A DNA stretch of 16,398 nucleotides, from contig CAYUUW010000032.1 in assembly GCA_964448005.1 (NCBI GenBank), positions 1 through 16,398 of the forward strand, in the 5' to 3' direction. The position numbers and the translations under genes were made by a program. Of this stretch, positions 7,309 through 13,731 are shown in pieces; the stretch's first letter is position 1; each line of letters begins with the position of its first letter. The notes beneath the pieces are model-generated. The model had not been told where the DNA came from, did not search any database, and saw only the letters and a program-made list of their open reading frames with translations. The stretch is from CAYUUW01 sp964448005 (GTDB lineage Bacteria; Patescibacteriota; Gracilibacteria; UM-FILTER-43-11).

Positions 7309-7539
7309 ATGGACGCAGAAGCAGCAAAATACATCGCCGCCGGCCTTTGCATGGGCATTGGGTCTATTGCCCCCGCCCTGGCCGAAGGCTGGATTGGCTC
7401 TAAGGCTATGGAGGCCATTGGCCGTAATCCACAAGTGGCCGACAACATTTTTCCTAAAATGATTACGGCTGACGCGATTGCAGAATCGACAGGCATATAC
7501 TCATTGGTGATCTCTCTGATCATTCTTTTTGTGGCTTAA
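7309..7539 (+). CDS. atpE: F-type ATP synthase subunit c, predicted Na+-type two-carboxylate rotor
   Basis: A 76-residue helical hairpin with the polar loop RNPQ (39-42). The ion-site glutamate is E59 in AIAESTGIYSLVISLI (56-71). S60, T61 and Y64 complete the Na+ ligand set known from Ilyobacter tartaricus (E65, S66, T67, Y70). On helix 1, E26 stands 33 residues before E59, the spacing of Q32/E65 in Ilyobacter. Glu at this place is the feature of the two-carboxylate Na+ rotor of Fusobacterium nucleatum. Helix 1 lacks the usual GxGxGxG: the aligned positions are S19, A21, A23, A25, with P22 kept. Ring size cannot be read but Ala-type motifs go with larger rings. The spacer to atpB is 43 nt and AT-rich, without a Shine-Dalgarno. 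Hairpins follow the stop codon. Confidence 0.96.
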   Translation: MDAEAAKYIAAGLCMGIGSIAPALAEGWIGSKAMEAIGRNPQVADNIFPKMITADAIAESTGIYSLVISLIILFVA

Positions 7540-7546
7540 TTTTTTT

Positions 7547-7609
7547 CACCCCTTTTTTAGGGGTGCTATGAATGAAAATAAGACAAAATTCCACATTTTT
7601 TAAATGCGG
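7547..7609 (+). promoter_or_regulatory. Two hairpins in the atpE-atpF spacer
   Basis: CACCCC (7547-7552) pairs with GGGGTG (7560-7565) across a 7-nt loop, beginning 8 nt after the atpE stop. CCACATTT (7591-7598) pairs with AAATGCGG (7602-7609) with one mismatch and a 3-nt loop. Neither is followed by a T run, so full termination is unlikely. mRNA 3'-end protection or partial attenuation after the c-subunit message is possible. Confidence 0.4.
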
Positions 7610-7632
7610 AAGTGTCGTTAATCTCTTAGTTT

Positions 7633-8133
7633 ATGGAGGCATTATCAAACCTAGGCATCGACCTGTGGAGCATTCTGCTCTACACAGTCAACATGGGAAT
7701 TCTCCTCTTTGTGATCGCCAAATATGTCGTTCCGCCCACCCTTCGTTATCTGGATGAGCGCAAAAGCCAGATTCAGAACAATCTGCTGGAAGCCGACCTT
7801 TTGAAGACGGAAATGAAAAAGCAGCAGGATGCCATGAAGAAGGAGCGGGAGGAAATGAGTCAGCAGATCCAGCAGGAATTGCAGGAGACGCGAAAGATGC
7901 TTGAGGCCAAACGAAAGGAGGCAGAAGCAGAAATTGAGACTAAGAAAGCCCGCATGCTGGAAGAGGTCCAGGCTCTTATTGCTAAGGAAAAGGCCGACCT
8001 GATTCATGGAGTTCAGAAAGAAATGCTCAATACTGTGCAGCGCATGTTGGCCTATATTGTTTCCAATGAATTGCCGGAAGAGCTCATTCAGAAAAGCGTG
8101 GCTAAATCCTGGGAGAAATTTAAACAAGCCTAA
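7633..8133 (+). CDS. atpF: F-type ATP synthase subunit b
   Basis: A 166-residue peripheral-stalk subunit. One N-terminal membrane helix (about 13-33) carries on into the conserved VVPPTLRYLDERK turn (32-44). A long, highly charged coiled coil (about 45-140) has the Glu/Lys/Gln-rich pattern of the b dimer. A C-terminal segment (145-166) would contact delta. Length is typical, and only one b gene is present, so a homodimer is expected. The ATG at 7633 has no Shine-Dalgarno. The stop codon abuts the atpH ATG directly (TAAATG), so the two are probably translationally coupled. Confidence 0.93.
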   Translation: MEALSNLGIDLWSILLYTVNMGILLFVIAKYVVPPTLRYLDERKSQIQNNLLEADLLKTEMKKQQDAMKKEREEMSQQIQQELQETRKMLEAKRKEAEAEIETKKARMLEEVQALIAKEKADLIHGVQKEMLNTVQRMLAYIVSNELPEELIQKSVAKSWEKFKQA

Positions 8134-8820
8134 ATGCTCAAAATTTTGGGCTTAGCGGCCCTCAGCGACTTCATCGGCATTCTGAAAAAAGAGAAAAACT
8201 TTTTTTCCCTAGAGGCAAAGGCAAGGCGTGAGCTCGTTGCCGGTCATCTGGGGGACTATCCTGTGGCGCTTGCTGAGTATTTCCAGCAGGCCGATCCTGA
8301 CCGGTTTATGGCGGAAGTCAAAAATGCTCTCGGGGTTTTTGATCAGACCGCTTATCCAGATTCTAAAAATGAGCTTTTGAATGCCTTGGCTCATTACCTT
8401 GCCGAGGATTTCGCCCGTCAATTTGATCATCTGAGCCTTTCCTTTTTCTTCGCCGACGTCTCGGAGAGATCAAAGAGGCTAAGCCAGCTTTTCCCCGGCC
8501 AAAGCATGCTCAGCCAAACAGCGAGGGACCTTGTTTTCCAGTCGACCTATCAGGAGATTGGAGCGCTGGCCAATGCAGCCCTCACCTACCTGAAAAACGC
8601 TCCTGTCTTGGTGATTCAGGCTCCTGTGGAGCTGGATTCAGCCCTTCGGCAAAGCATTCGCTCCCACCTGCTGGAAAAGCACCCTTTTTCCTTTCCAGAA
8701 TTTCAGGTCAATCCGCAGATTGTCGGGGGCATGAGGGCGTTTGTGGGAGGAAGGGTAATGGATCATTCCTGGATGGGTCGGATTCAGTCTCTTGGCAACC
8801 TGGGTGTTTTGACTAAATAA
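8134..8820 (+). CDS. atpH: F-type ATP synthase subunit delta (OSCP)
   Basis: A 228-residue subunit that joins the b stalk to the top of F1. The C-terminal signature is clear: PQIVGGMRAFVGGRVMD at 194-210 with HSWMGRI following, matching the family pattern of a GG strand, a D-S turn and a closing basic helix. The N-terminal helical domain, which binds alpha, is poorly conserved, and the protein is about 40-50 residues longer than the usual 175-185. The extra length seems to lie in residues about 45-125. It starts immediately after the atpF stop. Assignment rests on the C-terminal motif plus operon position. Confidence 0.88.
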   Translation: MLKILGLAALSDFIGILKKEKNFFSLEAKARRELVAGHLGDYPVALAEYFQQADPDRFMAEVKNALGVFDQTAYPDSKNELLNALAHYLAEDFARQFDHLSLSFFFADVSERSKRLSQLFPGQSMLSQTARDLVFQSTYQEIGALANAALTYLKNAPVLVIQAPVELDSALRQSIRSHLLEKHPFSFPEFQVNPQIVGGMRAFVGGRVMDHSWMGRIQSLGNLGVLTK

Positions 8821-8872
8821 CCCAATTTTACGCGTACTCTTATTTTTGTCTGGTTTCTGGATTGCCGTACCT

Positions 8873-8946
8873 GGATTAAGGACTAAGGATTAAGAAATAA
8901 GCTGATCCTACTTAATCCTTAGTCCTTACCGCTTACTCCTAATAAC
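8873..8946. repeat. Inverted array of GGANTAA heptamers before atpA
   Basis: Left arm units are GGATTAA, GGACTAA, GGATTAA and a degenerate GAAATAA (8873-8900). The centre is GCTGATCCTAC (8901-8911). The right arm has the complementary units TTAATCC, TTAGTCC, TTACCGC, TTACTCC (8912-8939). 8877-8894 pairs perfectly with 8911-8928 (18 bp, 16-nt loop). No T run follows. The spacer also holds TTTACGCG (8827-8834) and its complement CGCGTAAA (8975-8982) around the array, perhaps an outer stem. Confidence 0.85.
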
Positions 8947-9018
8947 AACCCCGTAAATTCTAGGAGCAAGTTGGCGCGTAAACATGATTAAATAATTCTA
9001 AATCGTAAATTCAATACC

Positions 9019-10527
9019 ATGTCCAACGAAAAACTATCCGTCTTTCTGGAGAGCATCGAAACCGCCTTTTTTAAAGCTCAGGAGAAAACCGAAAAAGAAG
9101 GGCGTTTTGGAGTGATTCAGTTCTATAAAGACGGCGTGATTCAGATCAAAGGACTGCCTGGCCTGAAAATGGGGGAGGTGGTCACCATTCAGGGCACCAA
9201 GACCCAGGCCCTGGTAATGAATCTGGAAAAGGACGTGGCTTATGCCCTGGTGCTTCAAAACGACCGCACGGTTCGTGAGGGGCTGTTTGTGGAGGCCGAC
9301 GGCTCCACCCTTTCCATGCCGGTTTCCGACCACGTGATGGGCCGGGTGGTGGATGCCTTGGGAATGCCAGTGGATGGGCAAGGGGAGATCAAGGCGGATA
9401 AAAAGTACGCTCACGAGAAGCTGGCTCCCGGCGTAATGGTCCGCAAATCGGTGGATTCCCCTATGCAGACCGGCCTGGTGGCGATCGACGCCCTCGTGCC
9501 CATTGGACGAGGACAGCGGGAGCTGATCATTGGGGATCGTCAGACAGGGAAAACCGCCATCGCCATCGACACCATCCTGAACCAAAAGCATACCGGCGTG
9601 AAATGTGTGTACGTCGCCATTGGCCAACGCGAAGGAAAAACCAACCAGATTTATCAACAGCTCAAACGAGCCGGAGCGATGGATTACACCACCATCGTGA
9701 CCGCTCCTTCCGCCAGCTCGGCCGTGATGCAGTTTTTGGCTCCCTACGCCGGAAGCGCTGTCGCCGAGTATTTTATGGACAAAGGGGAGGACGTGCTGAT
9801 CATTTATGATGATCTCTCCAAGCATGCCGTAGCCTATCGTGAAATGTCCCTTCTTCTCCGCCGCCCCCCCGGACGCGAGGCTTATCCCGGAGATGTTTTC
9901 TACCTCCATTCCAGGCTTTTGGAGCGCGCGGCCAAGCTCAACGAAGCCAATGGCGGAGGCTCCATCACAGCGCTTCCAATTATCGAAACGCAGGCAGGAG
10001 ACGTATCCGCCTATATTCCCACCAACGTGATTTCCATCACCGATGGGCAGATCTTTTTGGACACAGCCCTCTTCAACCGGGGAATCCGTCCGGCCATCAA
10101 CGTCGGCATTTCCGTTTCCCGCGTGGGAGGCGCAGCCCAGACCAAGATCGTCAAGAAGATGGCGGGAACCATGAAGCTTGAGCTTTCCCAGTACTATGAG
10201 CTGGAAGCCTTCTCCCAGTTCGCTTCCGATTTGGACGAGTCCACCAAGAAAACCCTGGTTCGCGGAAATCGCATTGTGCAGAGCATGATCCAAAAGCAAG
10301 GTCAGCCCTACGCCCTTTGGCAGGAGGCTGCCGTCATTTGGGCGGCCACCAATGGCTATCTCGATGCCATTGAGGGCACCAAGGTGGTCAAGAAGATTGC
10401 CGAAATGCTTCTCCATCTGGAAGCGCACAGCAAGAAGCTGATTGAGGCGATCGAAAAGGAGAAAGCGCTCACGGATGAAATCAAAAAAGACCTCGATCAT
10501 GCGGTGAAGAAATTTTTTGAGAAATAG
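9019..10527 (+). CDS. atpA: F-type ATP synthase subunit alpha
   Basis: A 502-residue non-catalytic nucleotide-binding subunit of the alpha3beta3 hexamer. The P-loop GDRQTGKT is at 172-179 (K178). The conserved GQREGKTNQIYQQL follows at 202-215, PGREAYPGDVFYLHSRLLER at 284-303, and the arginine finger R368 in ISVSRVGG (364-371), which reaches into the beta catalytic site. Length is standard. A 198-nt spacer with a heptamer array separates it from atpH, so its translation is independent. The ATG at 9019 follows an AT-rich stretch without a Shine-Dalgarno. A large minus-strand open frame inside it is a shadow. Confidence 0.98.
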   Translation: MSNEKLSVFLESIETAFFKAQEKTEKEGRFGVIQFYKDGVIQIKGLPGLKMGEVVTIQGTKTQALVMNLEKDVAYALVLQNDRTVREGLFVEADGSTLSMPVSDHVMGRVVDALGMPVDGQGEIKADKKYAHEKLAPGVMVRKSVDSPMQTGLVAIDALVPIGRGQRELIIGDRQTGKTAIAIDTILNQKHTGVKCVYVAIGQREGKTNQIYQQLKRAGAMDYTTIVTAPSASSAVMQFLAPYAGSAVAEYFMDKGEDVLIIYDDLSKHAVAYREMSLLLRRPPGREAYPGDVFYLHSRLLERAAKLNEANGGGSITALPIIETQAGDVSAYIPTNVISITDGQIFLDTALFNRGIRPAINVGISVSRVGGAAQTKIVKKMAGTMKLELSQYYELEAFSQFASDLDESTKKTLVRGNRIVQSMIQKQGQPYALWQEAAVIWAATNGYLDAIEGTKVVKKIAEMLLHLEAHSKKLIEAIEKEKALTDEIKKDLDHAVKKFFEK

Positions 10528-10536
10528 CTCCCGGTT

Positions 10537-10572
10537 GTGGGCCGAATAGTGGGCCCAATTGTGGCTGACGTT
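10537..10572. repeat. Degenerate 12-nt direct repeats in the atpA-atpG spacer
   Basis: Three consecutive 12-mers begin GTGGGCCGAATA, GTGGGCCCAATT and GTGGCTGACGTT. The first two agree at 10 of 12 positions, the third only partly. TGGCTG (10562-10567) can pair with CAGCCA (10609-10614). This 109-nt spacer holds no heptamer array, unlike the others in the F1 half. Confidence 0.35.
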
Positions 10573-10636
10573 AGGTTAATTAATCAACAATCCGGTCCAC
10601 CATGCGGCCAGCCATTCGAATCAATAATTAAGTTTT

Positions 10637-11542
10637 ATGCCCGGAAATCTCAACGAGATCAAGAAGAAAATTCAGGCGACCAAAAACACCCGAAAGATCA
10701 CCAAGGCCATGCAGCTCGTGGCGGCGAGCAAAATGCGGGTTTTTCAGAAAAAAGCGGTTTCTTCCCGCGCCTACGCATGGGATCTTCTCTCCATCCTAAA
10801 AGGCCGGTTCCACGAAGAGGTCGTAAGCTCTTTAACGGAGCAGCGCGAAGAGGGAAAGACCCTCTTTGTTCTCTACGCATCCGACAAGGGGCTTTGCGGC
10901 GCGCTGAATTCCAGGATTCTTAAAACCCTTTTTTCCTCCAATCGCTGGAACGATACCCCTGAACAAGAAAGATTGCTGATGACGATTGGAAAGAAAAGCT
11001 ATGATTACGCTCGCTTTCGCGGAATTCCCGTCTGCAAATCCTTTCATTCCATCAAGGAAAAAATCACCACGCTCGATGCGCTGGATATCGTCAGCGAGAT
11101 TCTTAAGTACTGGAATGGGCAGAGCGTAAAAGAGGTGGTGATGATTGCCCCCCATTACAAAAACTCGCTGGTGTATTATCCTATCATGAAAACCTACCTC
11201 CCTTTTTCGGAGGAAATGGTGAATCAGCATCTTTACGCAGCTCGAAAGGCGGAAGGAAATGAGGGCGGATTCGAGGAGCCTGCGGCGGAGCATTATATGA
11301 TCTACGAGCCGAGCCAGGCCCGCTTCGCGGAAGTGCTCATTGAGCAGCTGGTCAGCACTCTTTTTATCCAGTCTTTCCTGGAGCTCAAGGCTTCGGAGTA
11401 CTCCAGCCGAATGATCGCCATGCAGAATGCGACCGAAGCCGCCGGAGACATGATCCATAAGCAATCCTTGGCCTACAACAAGGCCCGTCAGGCTGCCATC
11501 ACTCAGCAGATCGCTGAAATTGTGGGTGGGTCTATGGCATGA
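10637..11542 (+). CDS. atpG: F-type ATP synthase subunit gamma
   Basis: A 301-residue central-stalk subunit. The N-terminal helix has the signature NLNEIKKKIQATKNTRKITK (4-23) followed by AMQLVAASKM (24-33). The Rossmann-like middle part has SDKGLCGALNSR (about 79-90). The C-terminal helix has SRMIAMQNATEAAGDMI (about 257-273) and ends QQIAEIVGGSMA. These helices form the coiled-coil rotor inside alpha3beta3. Length is normal (285-300). The ATG at 10637 is preceded by AT-rich sequence with no Shine-Dalgarno. Confidence 0.97.
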   Translation: MPGNLNEIKKKIQATKNTRKITKAMQLVAASKMRVFQKKAVSSRAYAWDLLSILKGRFHEEVVSSLTEQREEGKTLFVLYASDKGLCGALNSRILKTLFSSNRWNDTPEQERLLMTIGKKSYDYARFRGIPVCKSFHSIKEKITTLDALDIVSEILKYWNGQSVKEVVMIAPHYKNSLVYYPIMKTYLPFSEEMVNQHLYAARKAEGNEGGFEEPAAEHYMIYEPSQARFAEVLIEQLVSTLFIQSFLELKASEYSSRMIAMQNATEAAGDMIHKQSLAYNKARQAAITQQIAEIVGGSMA

Positions 11543-11547
11543 AATCA

Positions 11548-11616
11548 GGACTAAGGACTAAGGAGTAAGCTGGCCTACTTCTTAATCCTTACTCCTTAGT
11601 CCTCAATAATCAATAA
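11548..11616. repeat. Second inverted GGANTAA heptamer array, before atpD
   Basis: Starting 6 nt after the atpG stop: units GGACTAA, GGACTAA, GGAGTAA (11548-11568), centre GCTGGCCTACTTC (11569-11581), then TTAATCC, TTACTCC, TTAGTCC (11582-11602), and two in-phase TCAATAA units (11603-11616). 11554-11569 pairs perfectly with 11588-11603 (16 bp). The centre matches that of the array before atpA (GCTG..CCTACTT), so the two elements are related by descent. Confidence 0.85.
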
Positions 11617-11629
11617 TCTTCACAAACTT

Positions 11630-13024
11630 ATGAGCAACAAAGAAAATCCCAAAGGAAAAGTGGTCTCCATTGTTGGCGTGGTGGCCGACATCTACTTCGC
11701 AGACCATATCCCCCAAACCTATTCTTCGATTGAAGTGATGGTGGAGGCAAAAAAGGTTGTTCTGGAGGTTCAGTCTCATTTGGGGGCAGGAGTAGTTCGG
11801 ACAGTCGCTATGACCAGTACGGACGGTATGTTTTCCGGCATGGAGGCGATTGATACCCAAGTCCCCATCTCCGTCCCCGTGGGCGAGGCGGTTCTGGGTC
11901 GGGTATTCAACGTAACGGGAGACCTTATTGATGAGGGGAAGGAACTCCCCAAAGACGTGGAGCGCCGACCGATCCATCAGGATGCTCCCGATTTTACCCA
12001 GCAGAGCGAGAAAGTGGAGGTTTTTGAAACCGGAATAAAAGTGATTGACCTGCTCTGCCCTTTCATCAAAGGAGGAAAAACAGCCTTGTTCGGAGGAGCA
12101 GGCGTGGGAAAGACCGTGATGATGCAGGAGCTGATCAATAACGTGGCGATGGCCCACGGGGGCTACTCTGTGTTTGCCGGAGTGGGGGAGCGCAGCCGCG
12201 AAGGGAACGACTTGATTCACGAAATGCGCGATTCGGGAGTGATTGACAAGCTGGCGATGGTGTTCGGCCAGATGAACGAGCCTCCTGGAGCCCGTATGCG
12301 CGTTGCCCTGAGCGGGCTGACGATGGCGGAGAAGTTCCGCGACCAAGGCAAGGACATCCTGATGTTCATCGACAACATCTTCCGCTTCACCCAAGCCGGC
12401 TCCGAAGTTTCCGCCCTGCTGGGGCGCATGCCGTCTGCCGTGGGCTACCAGCCAACGCTGGCGACCGACATGGCCAAGCTTCAGGAGCGCATCACTTCAA
12501 CCAAGGCCGGATCCATCACCTCTGTTCAGGCCGTGTTTGTGCCGGCGGACGATTTGACCGATCCCGCTCCAGCGACCACCTTTGCTCATTTGGATGCTAC
12601 CGTTGTTCTTTCCCGTCAATTGGCCTCCATTGGAATTTACCCTGCAGTGGATCCTTTGGATTCCAATTCACAGGCGCTTGCCGTAGAAGTGGTGGGAGAG
12701 GACCATTACCGGGTCGCCAACCAAGTTCGTCAAACCCTGCAGCGCTACAAAGAGTTGCAAGATGTGATCGCGATTCTGGGAATGGATGAGCTTTCCGAGG
12801 AAGACAAGCAGACAGTTAACCGGGCGCGCCGCATCCAAAAAATGCTCTCTCAAAATTTCTTTGTGGCCAAGCAGTTCACCGGAGTGGATGGGCAGTACAT
12901 CAAAAAAGAGGACACCATTCGCACTTTTGATGAGATCCTGAAAGGAAAGCACGACCATATTGATGAAATCCATTTCTACCTCGCAGGAGATATTGATGAA
13001 GTGGTGGCACGATCTAAGAAATAA
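11630..13024 (+). CDS. atpD: F-type ATP synthase subunit beta
   Basis: A 464-residue catalytic subunit. The P-loop is GGAGVGKT at 155-162 (K161), the catalytic glutamate E187 and R188 are in GVGERSREGND (185-195), and the Walker B strand ILMFIDNIFRFTQAGSEVSA follows. The catch-loop region DELSEED is intact in ILGMDELSEEDK near residue 385. Length is standard. Nothing in the active site deviates from a working enzyme. The 87-nt spacer to atpG is almost wholly occupied by a heptamer array. No Shine-Dalgarno before the ATG at 11630. Confidence 0.98.
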   Translation: MSNKENPKGKVVSIVGVVADIYFADHIPQTYSSIEVMVEAKKVVLEVQSHLGAGVVRTVAMTSTDGMFSGMEAIDTQVPISVPVGEAVLGRVFNVTGDLIDEGKELPKDVERRPIHQDAPDFTQQSEKVEVFETGIKVIDLLCPFIKGGKTALFGGAGVGKTVMMQELINNVAMAHGGYSVFAGVGERSREGNDLIHEMRDSGVIDKLAMVFGQMNEPPGARMRVALSGLTMAEKFRDQGKDILMFIDNIFRFTQAGSEVSALLGRMPSAVGYQPTLATDMAKLQERITSTKAGSITSVQAVFVPADDLTDPAPATTFAHLDATVVLSRQLASIGIYPAVDPLDSNSQALAVEVVGEDHYRVANQVRQTLQRYKELQDVIAILGMDELSEEDKQTVNRARRIQKMLSQNFFVAKQFTGVDGQYIKKEDTIRTFDEILKGKHDHIDEIHFYLAGDIDEVVARSKK

Positions 13025-13036
13025 TGACGAGTTTTC

Positions 13037-13098
13037 AATTACGAATTACGAATTTTACACTATTTAATTTGTAATTCGTCACTCGTAATTCGTAATTT
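13037..13098. repeat. Inverted array of AATTACG heptamers between atpD and atpC
   Basis: Left arm AATTACG, AATTACG (13037-13050), running on into AATTTTA. Right arm GTAATTC, GTCACTC, GTAATTC, GTAATTT (13071-13098), all in 7-nt phase. 13037-13051 pairs perfectly with 13083-13097 (15 bp, 31-nt loop). It starts 12 nt after the atpD stop and ends 7 nt before the atpC ATG. The sequence differs from the GGANTAA arrays but the architecture is the same. Confidence 0.85.
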
Positions 13099-13105
13099 AT
13101 ATTCT

Positions 13106-13528
13106 ATGCAATCTCAATTCAAATTCATTCTAAGAACACCCGATGGGGAATTGGTTAATCAGGAGGTGGATTCGGTTTACCTGACCACCGAGGTCGGCGA
13201 TATCATGCTCCTGCCCAACCACGCCTCTTTATCGGCTACAGTCACTTACAGCCCGGTCATTGTTTCCAATGTAACCATGAGGGAGGAGTATGTGGCCTAT
13301 CGCGGGGTTCTTTCGTTCAGCAATCCAAAAAATGAGGCTCTTTTGCTGGTGCAACGGGCGGACTTTAAAGACAAGGTGGATTATGATGGCCTTAAAACCT
13401 ATCTCAAGTTGGTTCAGGATTATCTGGAAAGCGGGAAGGACCTGTCCGAGATTCACATGCGCTTTCTGGAGGGGGAAAAAATTGCCTTGGTCCAAGAGCT
13501 GGAATCCGAAGGAAAAAAGGCTTCCTGA
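13106..13528 (+). CDS. atpC: F-type ATP synthase subunit epsilon
   Basis: A 140-residue rotor subunit and the last gene of the operon. The N-terminal beta-barrel has the family features: TPDGELVNQEVDSVYLTTEV (11-30), the DIMLLPNHASL turn (32-42) and YVAYRGVLSF (63-72). The C-terminal 50 residues are charged and helical, consistent with the two-helix arm that regulates ATP hydrolysis. Divergent but full length. The ATG at 13106 lies just after the AATTACG array. Assignment combines the barrel motif with operon position. Confidence 0.9.
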   Translation: MQSQFKFILRTPDGELVNQEVDSVYLTTEVGDIMLLPNHASLSATVTYSPVIVSNVTMREEYVAYRGVLSFSNPKNEALLLVQRADFKDKVDYDGLKTYLKLVQDYLESGKDLSEIHMRFLEGEKIALVQELESEGKKAS

Positions 13529-13661
13529 AGAAGCGCCTCTCTTTCCTCTTCCTGATTTGATAAGATCGGCCAGGCGCTCGTGTCTTGACTCCGCAGCATC
13601 TCCGCCTCTGTCGCTACGGTGGCCGTGCTGGCGGCGGGAGGGGTGGGACTTTGGCAGATGA

Positions 13662-13701
13662 AGGCAAGGCAAGCTCCAGTATCGGCAATGTAGCCTTGCC
13701 T
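13662..13701. terminator. Hairpin between converging atpC and the secreted-protein gene
   Basis: AGGCAAGGC (13662-13670) and GCCTTGCCT (13693-13701) form a perfect 9-bp stem with a 22-nt loop in the space where the two transcripts meet. T-rich sequence (CTTTATTTT) begins about 10 nt past the stem on the plus strand, further than in a standard intrinsic terminator. A weak or Rho-assisted terminator is the best guess. Confidence 0.3.
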
Positions 13702-13731
13702 GTTGCAAGTCTTTATTTTGACTGGCTCATC

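Noticed and set aside
9034..10500. 488-codon open frame on the minus strand inside atpA
   Set aside because: It is wholly antisense to a certain alpha-subunit gene, His/Gly-rich in the way of shadow frames, and has no family motif.
11603..12394. 263-codon minus-strand open frame inside atpD
   Set aside because: Antisense shadow of the beta subunit with His-rich, motif-free translation.
8873..13098. Heptamer arrays as CRISPR or as intrinsic terminators
   Set aside because: Units are 7 nt without spacers, so not CRISPR; the stems are AT-rich with no T run after them, so not standard terminators.
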